Positions 1 to 8,991 of a DNA stretch of 64,000 bases are shown here, in pieces. This DNA comes from Psychrobium sp051201665 (GTDB taxonomy: Bacteria > Pseudomonadota > Gammaproteobacteria > Enterobacterales > Psychrobiaceae). The translations under genes and the position numbers were made by a program. The notes below the pieces were generated by a model, which ran no database searches, was not told the DNA's origin, and was given only the letters and a program-made list of their open reading frames with translations. The stretch covers positions 1,922,001 to 1,986,000 of the forward strand of contig NZ_CP179210.1 in NCBI RefSeq assembly GCF_051201665.1, in the 5' to 3' direction. Within the stretch, counting starts at the first letter, position 1, and the number at the start of each line of letters is the position of its first letter.

Positions 1-1076
1 TCTCGTGGTACTTTTTCATCAAATACCATTACACTTGGCACCAGTAATTTTGCGGTGTTGACGGTAATCACTATTCCCGTTTGGCCGTTATTTAACGCCA
101 CTAACGTACCCGGCGGATAAATGCCAAGTGATTTAATAAAAGCGCTAAGTTGTTTTGCATTAAATTGCTTTTTTCTCATCATAGGGATAGCAAAGTTTTT
201 CGTACATATTCACCATAGATACAATGAGCGAATGAGGATGAAGCTTGTCTTCTTTTAGCCCTTTGGGGAAACCGGAGCCATCGGCAAACTCATGGTGTTC
301 TTGAATTAATTGTTTAACGTCATCGTTGACACTAGGTACATTGTTTAGAAACTCAATAGAATATTCTGGGTGTTTTTCTATAACGAACTTTCGCTTAGCT
401 GGGCTGACGTCTTTATTGGTATAAAACTGACTGGGAATCTTTAATTTTCCAATATCATGCAATAACCCTGCAGTGCCAAGGTTACTAATTTGTGCTGGCG
501 ATAGTCCCAGTTTCTTGCCAATCATCATTGATAACATACACACAGAAATTGCGTGTTGATGGCTATCCATATCATCTCTGTCGTCGCCAACTAAATGAAG
601 GATTAAGTCATCTTTTTCTAGCAGTGCTTTAGTCATCGTAGCCATCACTACTTGCGCTTCGTCAATGGCCAACAGAGGACGAGATTGAATTTTTGATGTT
701 AATGAACGAACCCGCCCAAGTGCGTTCTGATAGGCTTTTTCGCATTCTTTGATTGCACGGCGATGTTGTTGCATCGCTAGAATTTGTTGTTCTTTATCCC
801 CTAATTTGTTTTTAAGTAAAGTAGTGTCTTGAACTGTGTCAATAATGGCGGGGCTTTCGCTTTCATTGACTGGTAAAGGGTCGGCTGTACTTTTACTTGG
901 TATTGCATAAACATGAGGAATCTTAGCCTGACGTAACAAGGTTATTTGATTCTCAGAGGTAATTTTAAATTGATTAAACATAAAAGGGTGCGCGTTCCAG
1001 CGCACCGGTAGCTTAATGTAACACCAACCTGTAATCGAACAACAGAAAGCTTAATGCTTGCAGAGTTATCTTTCAT
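1..1076 (-). pseudogene. HD-GYP domain phosphodiesterase, two frameshifts, runs off left edge
   Basis: HD-GYP proteins usually hydrolyse cyclic di-GMP. The middle frame (160-1005) carries HDIGK, then EHHEFADGSGFPKG, which matches the HD-GYP signature with Phe in place of Tyr in GYP. The N-terminus resembles the DUF3391 domain found on many HD-GYP proteins. Two single-base indels break the frame. Near 1020, GTTACATT lacks one T: the ATG at 1074-1076 starts a product beginning MKDNSAS and containing VVRLQVGV, and the following IKLPVRWNAHPF lies in another frame. At 169-174 a six-base T run (A6 on the coding strand) has one base too many: the frame ends at 160-162, while QFNAKQL...YPPGTLVAL continues in the next frame to position 1. 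The two indels compensate each other. Either a real pseudogene or assembly errors in short homopolymers. Confidence 0.85.
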
Positions 1077-1082
1077 TGGATC

Positions 1083-1385
1083 CTAAGCAGGTAGTACTTT
1101 CTTAAAAGGTTTTACGATAACGCTTTCATAAACGCCCGCAGTCACATATGGATCGATATCAGCCCATGTTTGAGCATCTACTAAACTATCAAATTCAGCG
1201 ACGACCAGAGAGCCGCTGAATCCTGCTTGACCAGGATCTTCACTATCAATTGCGGGAGTAGGACCAGCAATGAGTAGTCTGCCTTGTGATTGTAAGTCAT
1301 TAAGACGCGCTAAATGATCTGGACGTGCAGCAAGGCGCTTTTCAAGGCTATTTGCAACATCCGTTGCATGTATCATATACCACAT
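1083..1385 (-). CDS. yciI: YciI-like protein
   Basis: A 100-residue protein matching E. coli YciI along its whole length, with SLEKRL near the N-terminus, DPYVTAGVYE, and the terminal VKPFKK. YciI belongs to the ferredoxin-like dimeric alpha-beta family; its substrate is not established. The open frame extends upstream to 1451, but that part overlaps yciB. The ATG at 1383-1385 has AGGAAAA upstream and gives the family N-terminus MWYMIHA, so it was chosen. It follows yciB by 10 bases, the usual yciB-yciI pairing. Confidence 0.9.
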   Translation of the reverse strand: MWYMIHATDVANSLEKRLAARPDHLARLNDLQSQGRLLIAGPTPAIDSEDPGQAGFSGSLVVAEFDSLVDAQTWADIDPYVTAGVYESVIVKPFKKVLPA

Positions 1386-1395
1386 GGATATTTTC

Positions 1396-1944
1396 CTATT
1401 TCTGTTGTTGGGCGTCGTCGTCATTTGGCATGTATTTATACAGATAAACACCAGAACAAATAAACATAACGAAGGTTAAGATGGTTAAACCAAAGACTTT
1501 AAAGTTGACCCACGTATCAAGGGGAAGATTAAACGCGATCCAAAAGTTTAAGACACCGGCAAAAGCACAGGTAAATGCCCAGCCAAAGGTCAAGTTTCGC
1601 CAAACAGCGTCAGGGGCGTCAATCTCTTTACCCATAAATTTCTTTGGAATAGATTGACCAATAAATTGATAACCCAATAATACCAATGCAAAAATGCCAT
1701 AAATAATTGATGGCTTAAGCTTGATGAAATTATCATCATGGAAATACAGTGTCAGTGCCCCAAATAATGTCACAACGGCAAACACTACCCAGTTTTGGCG
1801 TGGAATTTTCTTAAACAGAATCTGTAGTAATATCAATTGTAATACACTGGCTCCGATCAAAACGGCGGTAGCGGTATAAACGTCAAACAGATAGTAACTA
1901 ATAAAAAATGCAAGTAAGGGAAAATATTCGAGGAAATGCTTCAT
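1396..1944 (-). CDS. yciB: Inner membrane protein YciB (IspZ), septation/envelope
   Basis: A 182-residue, very hydrophobic protein with about five membrane segments. It starts MKHFLEYFPLLAFF and contains NWVVFAVVTLFG and WRNLTFGWAF, typical of the YciB/IspZ family, and its length matches the family. In enterobacteria YciB interacts with cell elongation and division proteins and affects envelope integrity; the exact activity is not settled. It lies between the trp operon terminator and yciI, on the same strand as both. Confidence 0.92.
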   Translation of the reverse strand: MKHFLEYFPLLAFFISYYLFDVYTATAVLIGASVLQLILLQILFKKIPRQNWVVFAVVTLFGALTLYFHDDNFIKLKPSIIYGIFALVLLGYQFIGQSIPKKFMGKEIDAPDAVWRNLTFGWAFTCAFAGVLNFWIAFNLPLDTWVNFKVFGLTILTFVMFICSGVYLYKYMPNDDDAQQQK

Positions 1945-2021
1945 ATATAATTAGTGGGGCTCAATACGTATAATAACTTTGAACCATTGTAATCAAACTA
2001 CAAGTCAATTGTCATTATAAA

Positions 2022-2045
2022 AATGGCCAATAATCATTGGCCATT
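2022..2045 (-). terminator. Terminator of the trp operon
   Basis: Inverted repeat AATGGCCAAT / ATTGGCCATT with a 4-base loop, followed on the minus strand by a T-rich stretch. It starts 11 bases after the trpA stop codon. Confidence 0.75.
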
Positions 2046-2056
2046 AATTCTGTAGC

Positions 2057-2863
2057 TTAAAAGGTTGCTGCTTTCATTGTGCTAATGAATGCCGTTAACT
2101 CGTTGAGCATCGCATCATTGTTGTCGAGGTTTCTCTCAATAATCTTTACTACCGCTGAACCACTAATAATGCCATCAGCTCCTGATGCTAATCCTTGTTT
2201 GGCGTCATCAGGTGTAGAAATACCAAAACCAAGCAAGAGTGGCGGCGAGTTATGATGCTTTAACGTATCGATTAAATGCGTAACTGGCATTTTGACTTTT
2301 GACTCGGTACCTGTTACTCCAGCACGGCTGAGTAGGTAAGTATAACCTTCACTTTGCTCTGCGACTGCTTGTAGCGTTTGAGGGCTGCCATTTGGTGGCG
2401 CAATGTAAATTGATTGAATACCAGCGGCGGTTGCAGCTGCTTTAAACGGCGCGCTTTCTCGAATGGGGACATCGGCAATGAGTACAGAATCCACACCAGC
2501 ACTAGCGCATTTATCAAAGAACGACTCGATACCATTACTGGCCACTAAGTTAACATACAACAGTAGGCCAATCGGCGTTGTTGGGTGTTTTTCTCGAATT
2601 TTTTCGATGATGTCAAAGCAAGTATCTGGGGTTGTACCAGCATCAAGCGCCCGCTCACTGGCCGCTTGAATTGTTGGACCGTCTGCGCTTGGATCTGAAA
2701 ACGGAATGCCGAGTTCTAATGCATCAGCACCAGCATTAACTAAGGTATCAATAACTGCTAATGATTGTTGTGGGTTAGGGTCGCCAATCACAACAAAAGG
2801 AACGAAGGCACCTTCTTTTTTGTTCTTCAATGCCGTGAATAAATCGTGGTATCTATTAGTCAT
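2057..2863 (-). CDS. trpA: Tryptophan synthase alpha subunit
   Basis: TrpA cleaves indole-3-glycerol phosphate to indole and glyceraldehyde 3-phosphate and passes indole through a tunnel to TrpB. The 268-residue length is normal. The catalytic region LELGIPFSDPSADGPTIQ holds the expected Glu and Asp, and the phosphate-binding GFGIS...GADGIISGSA follows near the C-terminus. The start overlaps the end of trpB by 8 bases, which implies translational coupling for the alpha2-beta2 complex. Last gene of the operon. Confidence 0.98.
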   Translation of the reverse strand: MTNRYHDLFTALKNKKEGAFVPFVVIGDPNPQQSLAVIDTLVNAGADALELGIPFSDPSADGPTIQAASERALDAGTTPDTCFDIIEKIREKHPTTPIGLLLYVNLVASNGIESFFDKCASAGVDSVLIADVPIRESAPFKAAATAAGIQSIYIAPPNGSPQTLQAVAEQSEGYTYLLSRAGVTGTESKVKMPVTHLIDTLKHHNSPPLLLGFGISTPDDAKQGLASGADGIISGSAVVKIIERNLDNNDAMLNELTAFISTMKAATF

Positions 2864-4049
2864 TAGCTAATCCTCGTTCTTCTAAAATGCTGGTTACGTG
2901 GGCGAGATCTTTGTCGCCACGTCCAGATAAATTAACCAATAATGTTGTTGCTTGGGTTGCGGTCTCTGCTAGTTTATAGGCATACGCGAGTGCATGAGAT
3001 GACTCAAGCGCCGGAATAATACCTTCCGTACGTGCTAAACGCTGAAAAGCTTCTAGTGCTTCGTCATCAGTTACAGACTCATAACTTGCGCGTCCAGTCG
3101 CTGCCAAATGTGCATGTTGAGGACCAACACCCGGATAATCTAATCCAGCTGACACCGAGTATGATTCTTCGATTTGGCCATCACTATCTTGCATTAAATA
3201 CGTATATGTACCGTGGATAATACCTTTGCGTCCTTTACCAATAGTCGCGCCATGATGTCCGCTGTCTAAACCTTTACCTGCCGGCTCAACACCAATCAGT
3301 GCAACATCTTTCTCATCGATAAAATCATTAAACATACCAATCGCATTTGATCCGCCACCAACACAAGCAATAACAGCATCTGGTAAAGATCCCTCAGCGG
3401 CTAAAATTTGCTGCTTAGCCTCTTCACCGATCATCTTTTGGAACTCACGCACTAATGTTGGAAACGGATGAGGGCCCGCCGCCGTGCCGAGTAAATAGTG
3501 TGATTCTTCATAGCTTGCTGACCAATCGCGCAGCGCTTCGTTTACGGCATCTTTTAACGTGCCGCTACCTGCGGTGACTGGAATGACTTCCGCGCCCATT
3601 AGTTTCATGCGAAAAACATTAGGTTGTTGACGTTCACAATCTTTAGCGCCCATGTAAATACGTGCCTTTAACCCTAATAGTGCACAGGCTAGGGCAGTCG
3701 CAACACCATGCTGGCCTGCGCCTGTTTCTGCGATGATATGATTTTTACCCATGCGCTTGGCCAAGAGCGCTTGGCCCAATACCTGATTTGTCTTATGGGC
3801 ACCGCCATGTAATAAGTCTTCGCGTTTTAAATAGATTTTCACTAACGGATTTGGACTAAAGCGACTGGTTAATGTTAATGCCGTTGGTCTGCCTGCGTAG
3901 TTTTTTAATAAATCAGTAAATTCTTTTTGAAAATCAGCGTCAGTCTGACTGTCAATAAATGCCTGCTCAAGTTGCTCTAGGGCTGGCACCAAGATTTCAG
4001 GAACGAACATGCCGCCGAAATCACCAAAATAGGGAGAAGTATTGCTCAT
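2856..4049 (-). CDS. trpB: Tryptophan synthase beta subunit
   Basis: PLP enzyme joining indole and serine to make tryptophan. At 397 residues it is of standard length. The PLP lysine is in LHGGAHKTNQVLGQA and the phosphate-binding loop is GGGSNAIGMF. The N-terminus SPYFGDFGGMFVPEIL is typical of TrpB1. The start lies 9 bases after the trpCF stop and the end overlaps trpA. Confidence 0.98.
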   Translation of the reverse strand: MSNTSPYFGDFGGMFVPEILVPALEQLEQAFIDSQTDADFQKEFTDLLKNYAGRPTALTLTSRFSPNPLVKIYLKREDLLHGGAHKTNQVLGQALLAKRMGKNHIIAETGAGQHGVATALACALLGLKARIYMGAKDCERQQPNVFRMKLMGAEVIPVTAGSGTLKDAVNEALRDWSASYEESHYLLGTAAGPHPFPTLVREFQKMIGEEAKQQILAAEGSLPDAVIACVGGGSNAIGMFNDFIDEKDVALIGVEPAGKGLDSGHHGATIGKGRKGIIHGTYTYLMQDSDGQIEESYSVSAGLDYPGVGPQHAHLAATGRASYESVTDDEALEAFQRLARTEGIIPALESSHALAYAYKLAETATQATTLLVNLSGRGDKDLAHVTSILEERGLAND

Positions 4050-4058
4050 TGTAAAATC

Positions 4059-5474
4059 CTAATATTGTCTAATTTGTTGCATCAATTGCTTAATTTTTAC
4101 TAAATCTTTAACGCCGGGGCTAGTTTCAACACCTGAGTTGACATCTAAGCCCATAAAACCGCTGTGCGCAGCAAGCTTTATGTTATCGGGGGTTAAGCCA
4201 CCAGCCAGCATGGCCTGTTGTTTTAATGATTGGGGTACTAGCTCCCAATCGAAGCTTTCACCGGTGCCGCCAAACTGGACGCTGTGATCGTTAACAACGG
4301 CACTGTCAATCAATAATCTGTCTGCTTGCGTAGTATCGACATCATTGAGTTTGTCGCTGCGACACGCTTGCCATATTTGGGTATTAGGTAACAGCTCTCT
4401 TAGTGCGTTTATGTAGTCATTGTCTTCACTGCCGTGTAGTTGCACCACATCTAAATCTAACTCGTTTGCAATAGCGACCAAGTTGTCGATTGGCTCATTA
4501 ACAAATACGCCAACGAATTTTAAGTTAACGTTTTCTTTGACCTGTTTCGCATGCTCTGGCGTTACATATCGTGGTGAATTGGGCGCAAAAATTAATCCAC
4601 CATAGACGGCACCAGCTGCCGCCACACCATGCGCAGTGGCATTATCTGTTAATCCACAAATCTTGGTATGGCCGTAGATTAATTCTCGGCACGCTAAATC
4701 GAGATCTGGCTGGCTCATTAACGAGCTGCCTACTAAAAAACCATCAGCAAAAGGCGCTAACTCCGCAATTTGTTGATGCGTGCTAATGCCAGACTCACTG
4801 ATCACGATGCGATCGCTACCAATCTTAGGTGCAAATAATTTAGTGGTATTTAAATCGATTGATAAATCGCGTAAATCACGGTTATTTATGCCGATGATTT
4901 TTGCGTCCAGTTCAATGGCACGCGCTAATTCTTCTTCATTACTCACTTCAGTCAAAATATCCATTTCAAACGTGGCTGCAACAGCCGCTAATTCACGATA
5001 TTTGTCATCATCAAGCACTGACAGCATTAATAAAATAGCATCGGCGCCCATATAACGAGCAAGATGAATTTGGTATTGGTCAATAAAGAAATCTTTATTG
5101 ATGATTGGCTGCGACAACAATTGACGCACTTCCTTGACGTATTCAAAAGCCCCTTGAAAGTAGGTTTCGTCTGTTAACACCGAAACGGCTGCGGCGTAAT
5201 GCTGATAAGCACCGCAAATCTCATTTAAGTTAAAATCATCTCTAATGAGTCCCTTTGATGGTGAGGCTTTCTTACATTCTAAAATGTAACTGGCATTATC
5301 ACCACTAAGTGCGTCATACATGCTGCGCTGGGAAGGCGCTAAGCCTTTGATAATTTCATCTGCTGGATAGCGTTCTTGTAATTGGGCAATTTGCGCCGGT
5401 TTATCTGCGACGATTTTATCCAAAACGGTTCCGGTAATTCTTAAACCATCGATTAGTTGTTGCTGCGTACTCAT
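4059..5474 (-). CDS. trpCF: Bifunctional indole-3-glycerol phosphate synthase / PRA isomerase
   Basis: Fusion of two TIM barrels, as in enteric bacteria. Residues about 1-255 are TrpC (ILECKKASPSKGLI, EVSNEEELARA, GINNRDL, VISESGI). Residues about 256-471 are TrpF (KICGLT at its start, DVNSGVE near the end). It carries out the isomerisation of phosphoribosyl-anthranilate and the following ring closure to indole-3-glycerol phosphate. The 471-residue length fits the fused form. Its ATG overlaps the trpD stop by one base. Confidence 0.97.
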   Translation of the reverse strand: MSTQQQLIDGLRITGTVLDKIVADKPAQIAQLQERYPADEIIKGLAPSQRSMYDALSGDNASYILECKKASPSKGLIRDDFNLNEICGAYQHYAAAVSVLTDETYFQGAFEYVKEVRQLLSQPIINKDFFIDQYQIHLARYMGADAILLMLSVLDDDKYRELAAVAATFEMDILTEVSNEEELARAIELDAKIIGINNRDLRDLSIDLNTTKLFAPKIGSDRIVISESGISTHQQIAELAPFADGFLVGSSLMSQPDLDLACRELIYGHTKICGLTDNATAHGVAAAGAVYGGLIFAPNSPRYVTPEHAKQVKENVNLKFVGVFVNEPIDNLVAIANELDLDVVQLHGSEDNDYINALRELLPNTQIWQACRSDKLNDVDTTQADRLLIDSAVVNDHSVQFGGTGESFDWELVPQSLKQQAMLAGGLTPDNIKLAAHSGFMGLDVNSGVETSPGVKDLVKIKQLMQQIRQY

Positions 5475-6490
5475 TACTTGAATTCCTTACTTGCGGCGGC
5501 TAATTGCTCAACTATTTTATAAGGTGCGCCAGAGCGAATACTATTGAGTGCAACTTCCACTCCCGATTTAATACTTGCCGCTTTACCGGTGAGATAAAGC
5601 GTAGCGGCTACGTTTACTGCAACGGCGCATTCATGGGCCGGTTGACCTTTACCTTGTAATAAGTCAGTGATGAGGCGGGCATTTTCTTTGGCATCACCAC
5701 CTGTTAGTGACGACAATGGATATGGCTCGATGCCAAGCTCTTTAGGTGTCACTTGAAAAATGGTGACTTCACCGTCTTTTAATTCGGCAATATCTGTTGG
5801 TCCGTGGATGGCCATCTCATCTAGGCCACTGCCATTAACGACAAGTGCGCGCTCAACTCCGGTCTGTTTAAGGGTATAAGCGATGGGCTTAATCAGTGCC
5901 TTGTCATAAACCCCCATCAGTTGTCTATCAGGCGCAGCAGGGTTAATCATTGGGCCTAATACATTAAAGATAGTCCGGGTTTTTAGTGCTTGGCGCACAG
6001 GAACAGCGAATCTAACACCTTGATGATATTGAACAGCAAATAAAAAACACAAGTTGTAGTTGTCTAAGCAGTCGCGAGATTGTTGTGGCGACATATCAAG
6101 TTTGATACCAAGGGCTTCAAGTAAATCCGCAGAGCCTGATTTACTCGACACACTGCGATTGCCATGTTTGGCAACTTTCACACCGCAGGCGGCGCTGACA
6201 AAAGCGCTCGCGGTAGAAATATTAATGGTATTAGAGCCATCGCCGCCTGTGCCACAGCTATCAATGAATGAATAATCAGGGCGCGGGAAAGCTAATGCAG
6301 CGTCTTTGAGTGCTAATACAGCACCTGCAAATTCGTCACTTGTTTCGCCTTTAATTTTTAGCGCGCTAAGTAGGGCGCTGAGCATAATGGGTTCAACATC
6401 GCCCGCCACTATTTGCGCGAACAGCGCTTGAGATTGCTCAGTTGTTAAATCTTCACCGGCATAAAGTTGCTCAAGTAATTGATGAATCAT
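5474..6490 (-). CDS. trpD: Anthranilate phosphoribosyltransferase
   Basis: Transfers phosphoribose from PRPP to anthranilate. The 338-residue length fits the stand-alone TrpD without a fused TrpG domain. The PRPP-binding motif DSCGTGGDGSNTINIST is present, followed by KHGNRSVSSKSGSADLLE. It overlaps trpG by four bases (ATGA) and trpCF by one base. Confidence 0.97.
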   Translation of the reverse strand: MIHQLLEQLYAGEDLTTEQSQALFAQIVAGDVEPIMLSALLSALKIKGETSDEFAGAVLALKDAALAFPRPDYSFIDSCGTGGDGSNTINISTASAFVSAACGVKVAKHGNRSVSSKSGSADLLEALGIKLDMSPQQSRDCLDNYNLCFLFAVQYHQGVRFAVPVRQALKTRTIFNVLGPMINPAAPDRQLMGVYDKALIKPIAYTLKQTGVERALVVNGSGLDEMAIHGPTDIAELKDGEVTIFQVTPKELGIEPYPLSSLTGGDAKENARLITDLLQGKGQPAHECAVAVNVAATLYLTGKAASIKSGVEVALNSIRSGAPYKIVEQLAAASKEFK

Positions 6491-7098
6491 ACGTGCTCCT
6501 TACTATTGATCAGGTGAGTTAATGATTGAACCAGTAATGCCTCACCGCCAAGCGTTAAAATTGATTCTGGATGAAACTGAAATCCGATAATGGTATGGGA
6601 ATCATCCATGACTGACATCACGATGTCATTGGTTGTGGCAAGTACATTCAAACCGGCAGGCATGGTAGTTGCCATTAATGAATGATAACGAGCGACTGGC
6701 ATAGGGTTAATTAGTCCTTTAAAAGGCCCTTGATCGTTATGGGCTATTTCTGATGATTTACCGTGAACTGTCTGTGGTGCAAGGCCGATTACACCGCCAA
6801 AAGATTGCACGATAGCTTGATGACCTAAGCAAATTCCTAGCATTGGAATATTATTACGGCATTTATTAACCAGCTCAACTAAGCATCCGGCATCACTTGG
6901 TGTACCAGGACCCGGTGATAGGACTAATACTGGGCTCAACTCACTGTGATTCATTTGTTCGATAATAAAATCAGCGTCGATGTCGTTGCGATAAACCGTT
7001 ACTTTGACGCCCATGACACGAAATTGGTCTACTAAGTTATAGGTAAATGAGTCGAAGTTATCTAATAGAAAAACGTGACACTGTTCAAGACTAAGCAT
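6487..7098 (-). CDS. trpG: Anthranilate synthase glutaminase subunit
   Basis: Class I glutamine amidotransferase supplying ammonia to TrpE. The nucleophile cysteine is in GICLGHQA and the catalytic His-Glu in FQFHPES. VLSPGPGTPSDAG forms the oxyanion region. The N-terminus has DNFDSFTYNLVDQ. Length 203 residues. It overlaps trpE by 8 bases and trpD by 4, so the three proteins are likely translationally coupled. Confidence 0.97.
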   Translation of the reverse strand: MLSLEQCHVFLLDNFDSFTYNLVDQFRVMGVKVTVYRNDIDADFIIEQMNHSELSPVLVLSPGPGTPSDAGCLVELVNKCRNNIPMLGICLGHQAIVQSFGGVIGLAPQTVHGKSSEIAHNDQGPFKGLINPMPVARYHSLMATTMPAGLNVLATTNDIVMSVMDDSHTIIGFQFHPESILTLGGEALLVQSLTHLINSKEHV

Positions 7099-8620
7099 GA
7101 CAACCTCCTTGTGCGCTTATCGCGCTGATAACAGCTTGCGCTTTGGCGCGTGTTTCATCGGCCTCAGCTTGAGGATCCGAATCAAAAACCACGCCAGCAC
7201 CTGCTTGAATAGTTGCTACGCCGTTTTGGACAAATGCAGAGCGAATAACGATACAGGTATCCATATCGCCGTGACTATTAATATAACCAACGGCGCCGCC
7301 GTAACTGCCACGTCGTTGCTGTTCGACATCGCGGATCAGTGTCGATGCTTTTATCTTTGGTGCACCAACGAGGGTACCCATATTCATACAGGCTTGATAG
7401 GCGTGAAGGGCGTCCAAATCATGACGTAATTGCCCAACGACGCGAGATACCAAATGCATGACGTGAGAATAGCGGTCAACCTTTAATAATTCGGCGACTT
7501 TTCGTGTTCCTGCTTCACTGATACGAGCGACATCATTACGAGCAAGGTCGACTAGCATAATGTGTTCGGCGAGTTCTTTTTTATCAAGGCGTAAATCAAG
7601 CTCTAAACGACCATCTAAATCATCATTAATGGAACCGTCACTGTTGATTCCGCGCCGTCTTGTTCCTGCAATGGGATACACTTCCACTTGATTCGACTCT
7701 GTTTCATATTTAAGTGCGCTTTCTGGCGATGCTCCGAATAAGCAAAATTCACTGTCTTTTATATAAAACATATAAGGCGACGGATTTGTGCGTTTTAACT
7801 CTACATAGGCTGCTAATGGATTAGGACAGGGCAGTGAAAACGCCCGTGAGGGGACAACTTGAAATATATTACCACTGATAATCTGTTGTTTTAACGTATT
7901 AACCGTATCGATAAAAGTCGCGTCATCAATATTGACTGATACCGGTGTGGTGACTGGCGCGCCTTTGATGGCTTGCGGTTCAAATGATTCGATATGTTCT
8001 AGAAGCTGCTGATGTTTAGTGCCAATGTCGGCGCTGTCGCTAAACTGTTGAGACACTAATGTCGCTGTTTGGTTTTGATGATCTAACATCACGGCATCTT
8101 CTATGACATAGAATACAAAGTCCGGACACTGATTTACACCATCGGCAACGGGCGGTAAAGATTCAATGCTCGCTATCATGTCATACGCAAATGTCCCGGC
8201 AATATAGCGATTCGTGTCGTGCTCATCCTGACTTAAAAGTGTATTTAAAGCACGCAGTGCGCTAAACGGTGAAGTGGCTTGTAATCGCGTGTCTTGACAC
8301 AATGTCTGACTCGGATGTGGAAAAAAGAGTGTTAAGGTATCTGGTTCACTCTCTTTAACAAATGCGGAAAAATGTTGGGCTAACGGGTCAATCAGTGATC
8401 GACCGTTATCATTTAACGCGTTAAAGGAAACCTCACGATCATGACAGACGATCTTGAGTGCACTGCGCAGTAATAACAAACTTTGCATATCGTCTTTTGA
8501 ATCAATTTCACTTGATTCGAGTAACATGACGTTATCAATGTTGTGAGTTAATGCAGCGAATAGCTCAGTAGGCTGTTGCCTGTATTTACAATCTGTTTTA
8601 ATTATGGTGCTTTTTATCAT
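7091..8620 (-). CDS. trpE: Anthranilate synthase component I
   Basis: Makes anthranilate from chorismate and ammonia, the first committed step. At 509 residues it shows the chorismate-enzyme core: GNIFQVVPSRAF, NPSPYMFYI, PIAGTRRRG, and the C-terminal GAGVVFDSDP. LLESSEID near the N-terminus corresponds to the feedback-inhibition element around LLES in this family. First structural gene after the attenuator. There is little visible Shine-Dalgarno in front of the ATG at 8618-8620. Confidence 0.97.
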   Translation of the reverse strand: MIKSTIIKTDCKYRQQPTELFAALTHNIDNVMLLESSEIDSKDDMQSLLLLRSALKIVCHDREVSFNALNDNGRSLIDPLAQHFSAFVKESEPDTLTLFFPHPSQTLCQDTRLQATSPFSALRALNTLLSQDEHDTNRYIAGTFAYDMIASIESLPPVADGVNQCPDFVFYVIEDAVMLDHQNQTATLVSQQFSDSADIGTKHQQLLEHIESFEPQAIKGAPVTTPVSVNIDDATFIDTVNTLKQQIISGNIFQVVPSRAFSLPCPNPLAAYVELKRTNPSPYMFYIKDSEFCLFGASPESALKYETESNQVEVYPIAGTRRRGINSDGSINDDLDGRLELDLRLDKKELAEHIMLVDLARNDVARISEAGTRKVAELLKVDRYSHVMHLVSRVVGQLRHDLDALHAYQACMNMGTLVGAPKIKASTLIRDVEQQRRGSYGGAVGYINSHGDMDTCIVIRSAFVQNGVATIQAGAGVVFDSDPQAEADETRAKAQAVISAISAQGGCHA

Positions 8621-8682
8621 TTTTATTCACTACGTTAAATTTGCTTAATTCGCGAATTTTTAATTTTTGCTGATCGCTGAAA

Positions 8683-8710
8683 TAAAAAAACCCGCTGTTA
8701 GAGCGGGTTT
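8683..8710 (-). terminator. trp attenuator terminator hairpin
   Basis: Minus-strand stem AAACCCGC / GCGGGTTT with a short loop, followed by a run of seven T. It lies between the leader peptide and trpE. The 5' CCCGC arm can instead pair with the GCGGG at about 8751-8755 that overlaps the end of trpL, forming an antiterminator. This is the logic of transcription attenuation. Confidence 0.85.
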
Positions 8711-8746
8711 TCAATGTTGTTTGTTTTATTTTTACACAACCACTGT

Positions 8747-8815
8747 CTAAGCCCGCGAAGAATTCACGCGCCACCACCAAATATTTGTAAGGATAGTCTG
8801 GTTAAATTGTTGCAT
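8747..8815 (-). CDS. trpL: trp operon leader peptide
   Basis: A 22-codon ORF read from 8815 to a TAG at 8747-8749. It begins MQQFNQTILTNI, then three consecutive TGG codons (WWW, codons 13-15), and ends RVNSSRA. Three adjacent Trp codons just upstream of a terminator and trpE are the hallmark of a trp leader. A ribosome stalled on these codons would leave GCGGG near codons 20-22 free to pair with the terminator arm. One reaching the stop codon would mask it. No strong ribosome-binding site is visible; an in-frame GTG lies 9 bases further upstream. Confidence 0.88.
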   Translation of the reverse strand: MQQFNQTILTNIWWWRVNSSRA

Positions 8816-8838
8816 AATAGACACTAGTTTCAATTCTC

Positions 8839-8844
8839 AGTATA
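8839..8844 (-). promoter_or_regulatory. Candidate -10 box of the trp promoter
   Basis: TATACT on the minus strand, 23 bases before the trpL start codon. No convincing -35 hexamer was found at the expected distance (the best, TTGGTC, is too far upstream). A single ACTAGT lies at 8822-8827, but a symmetric TrpR operator is not evident. Confidence 0.35.
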
Positions 8845-8942
8845 AATCGTTGATTATTAATTGTGTTTAGACCAAAAAATAAACAAGTTATGTGCTGTCT
8901 GGCCAAATCGTGGCTATAGAATTTAATAAATATACGTTGTTG

Positions 8943-8967
8943 TCAAGCATCTATTTTAGATGCTTGA
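8943..8967 (+). other. Perfect hairpin in the rnm 5' leader
   Basis: TCAAGCATCTA / TAGATGCTTGA, 11-bp perfect stem with a TTT loop, followed by TAAAAAG. It ends 24 bases before the rnm ATG and lies in the divergent trp/rnm promoter region. It lacks a clean T-run on the plus strand. It could be an RNA structure in the rnm leader or a DNA operator. Confidence 0.5.
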
Positions 8968-8991
8968 TAAAAAGTTAAGGTTTTCTACTCA

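Noticed and set aside
4420..5055. Plus-strand ORFs of 61-91 codons opposite trpCF
   Set aside because: Shadow frames of a well-supported gene.
8598..8780. 60-codon ORF upstream of trpE
   Set aside because: It runs through the attenuator hairpin and overlaps trpL in another frame; the 22-codon ORF with WWW explains the region.
8822..8827. ACTAGT as a TrpR operator
   Set aside because: Only one half-site; no symmetric partner, and it lies downstream of the candidate -10 box.
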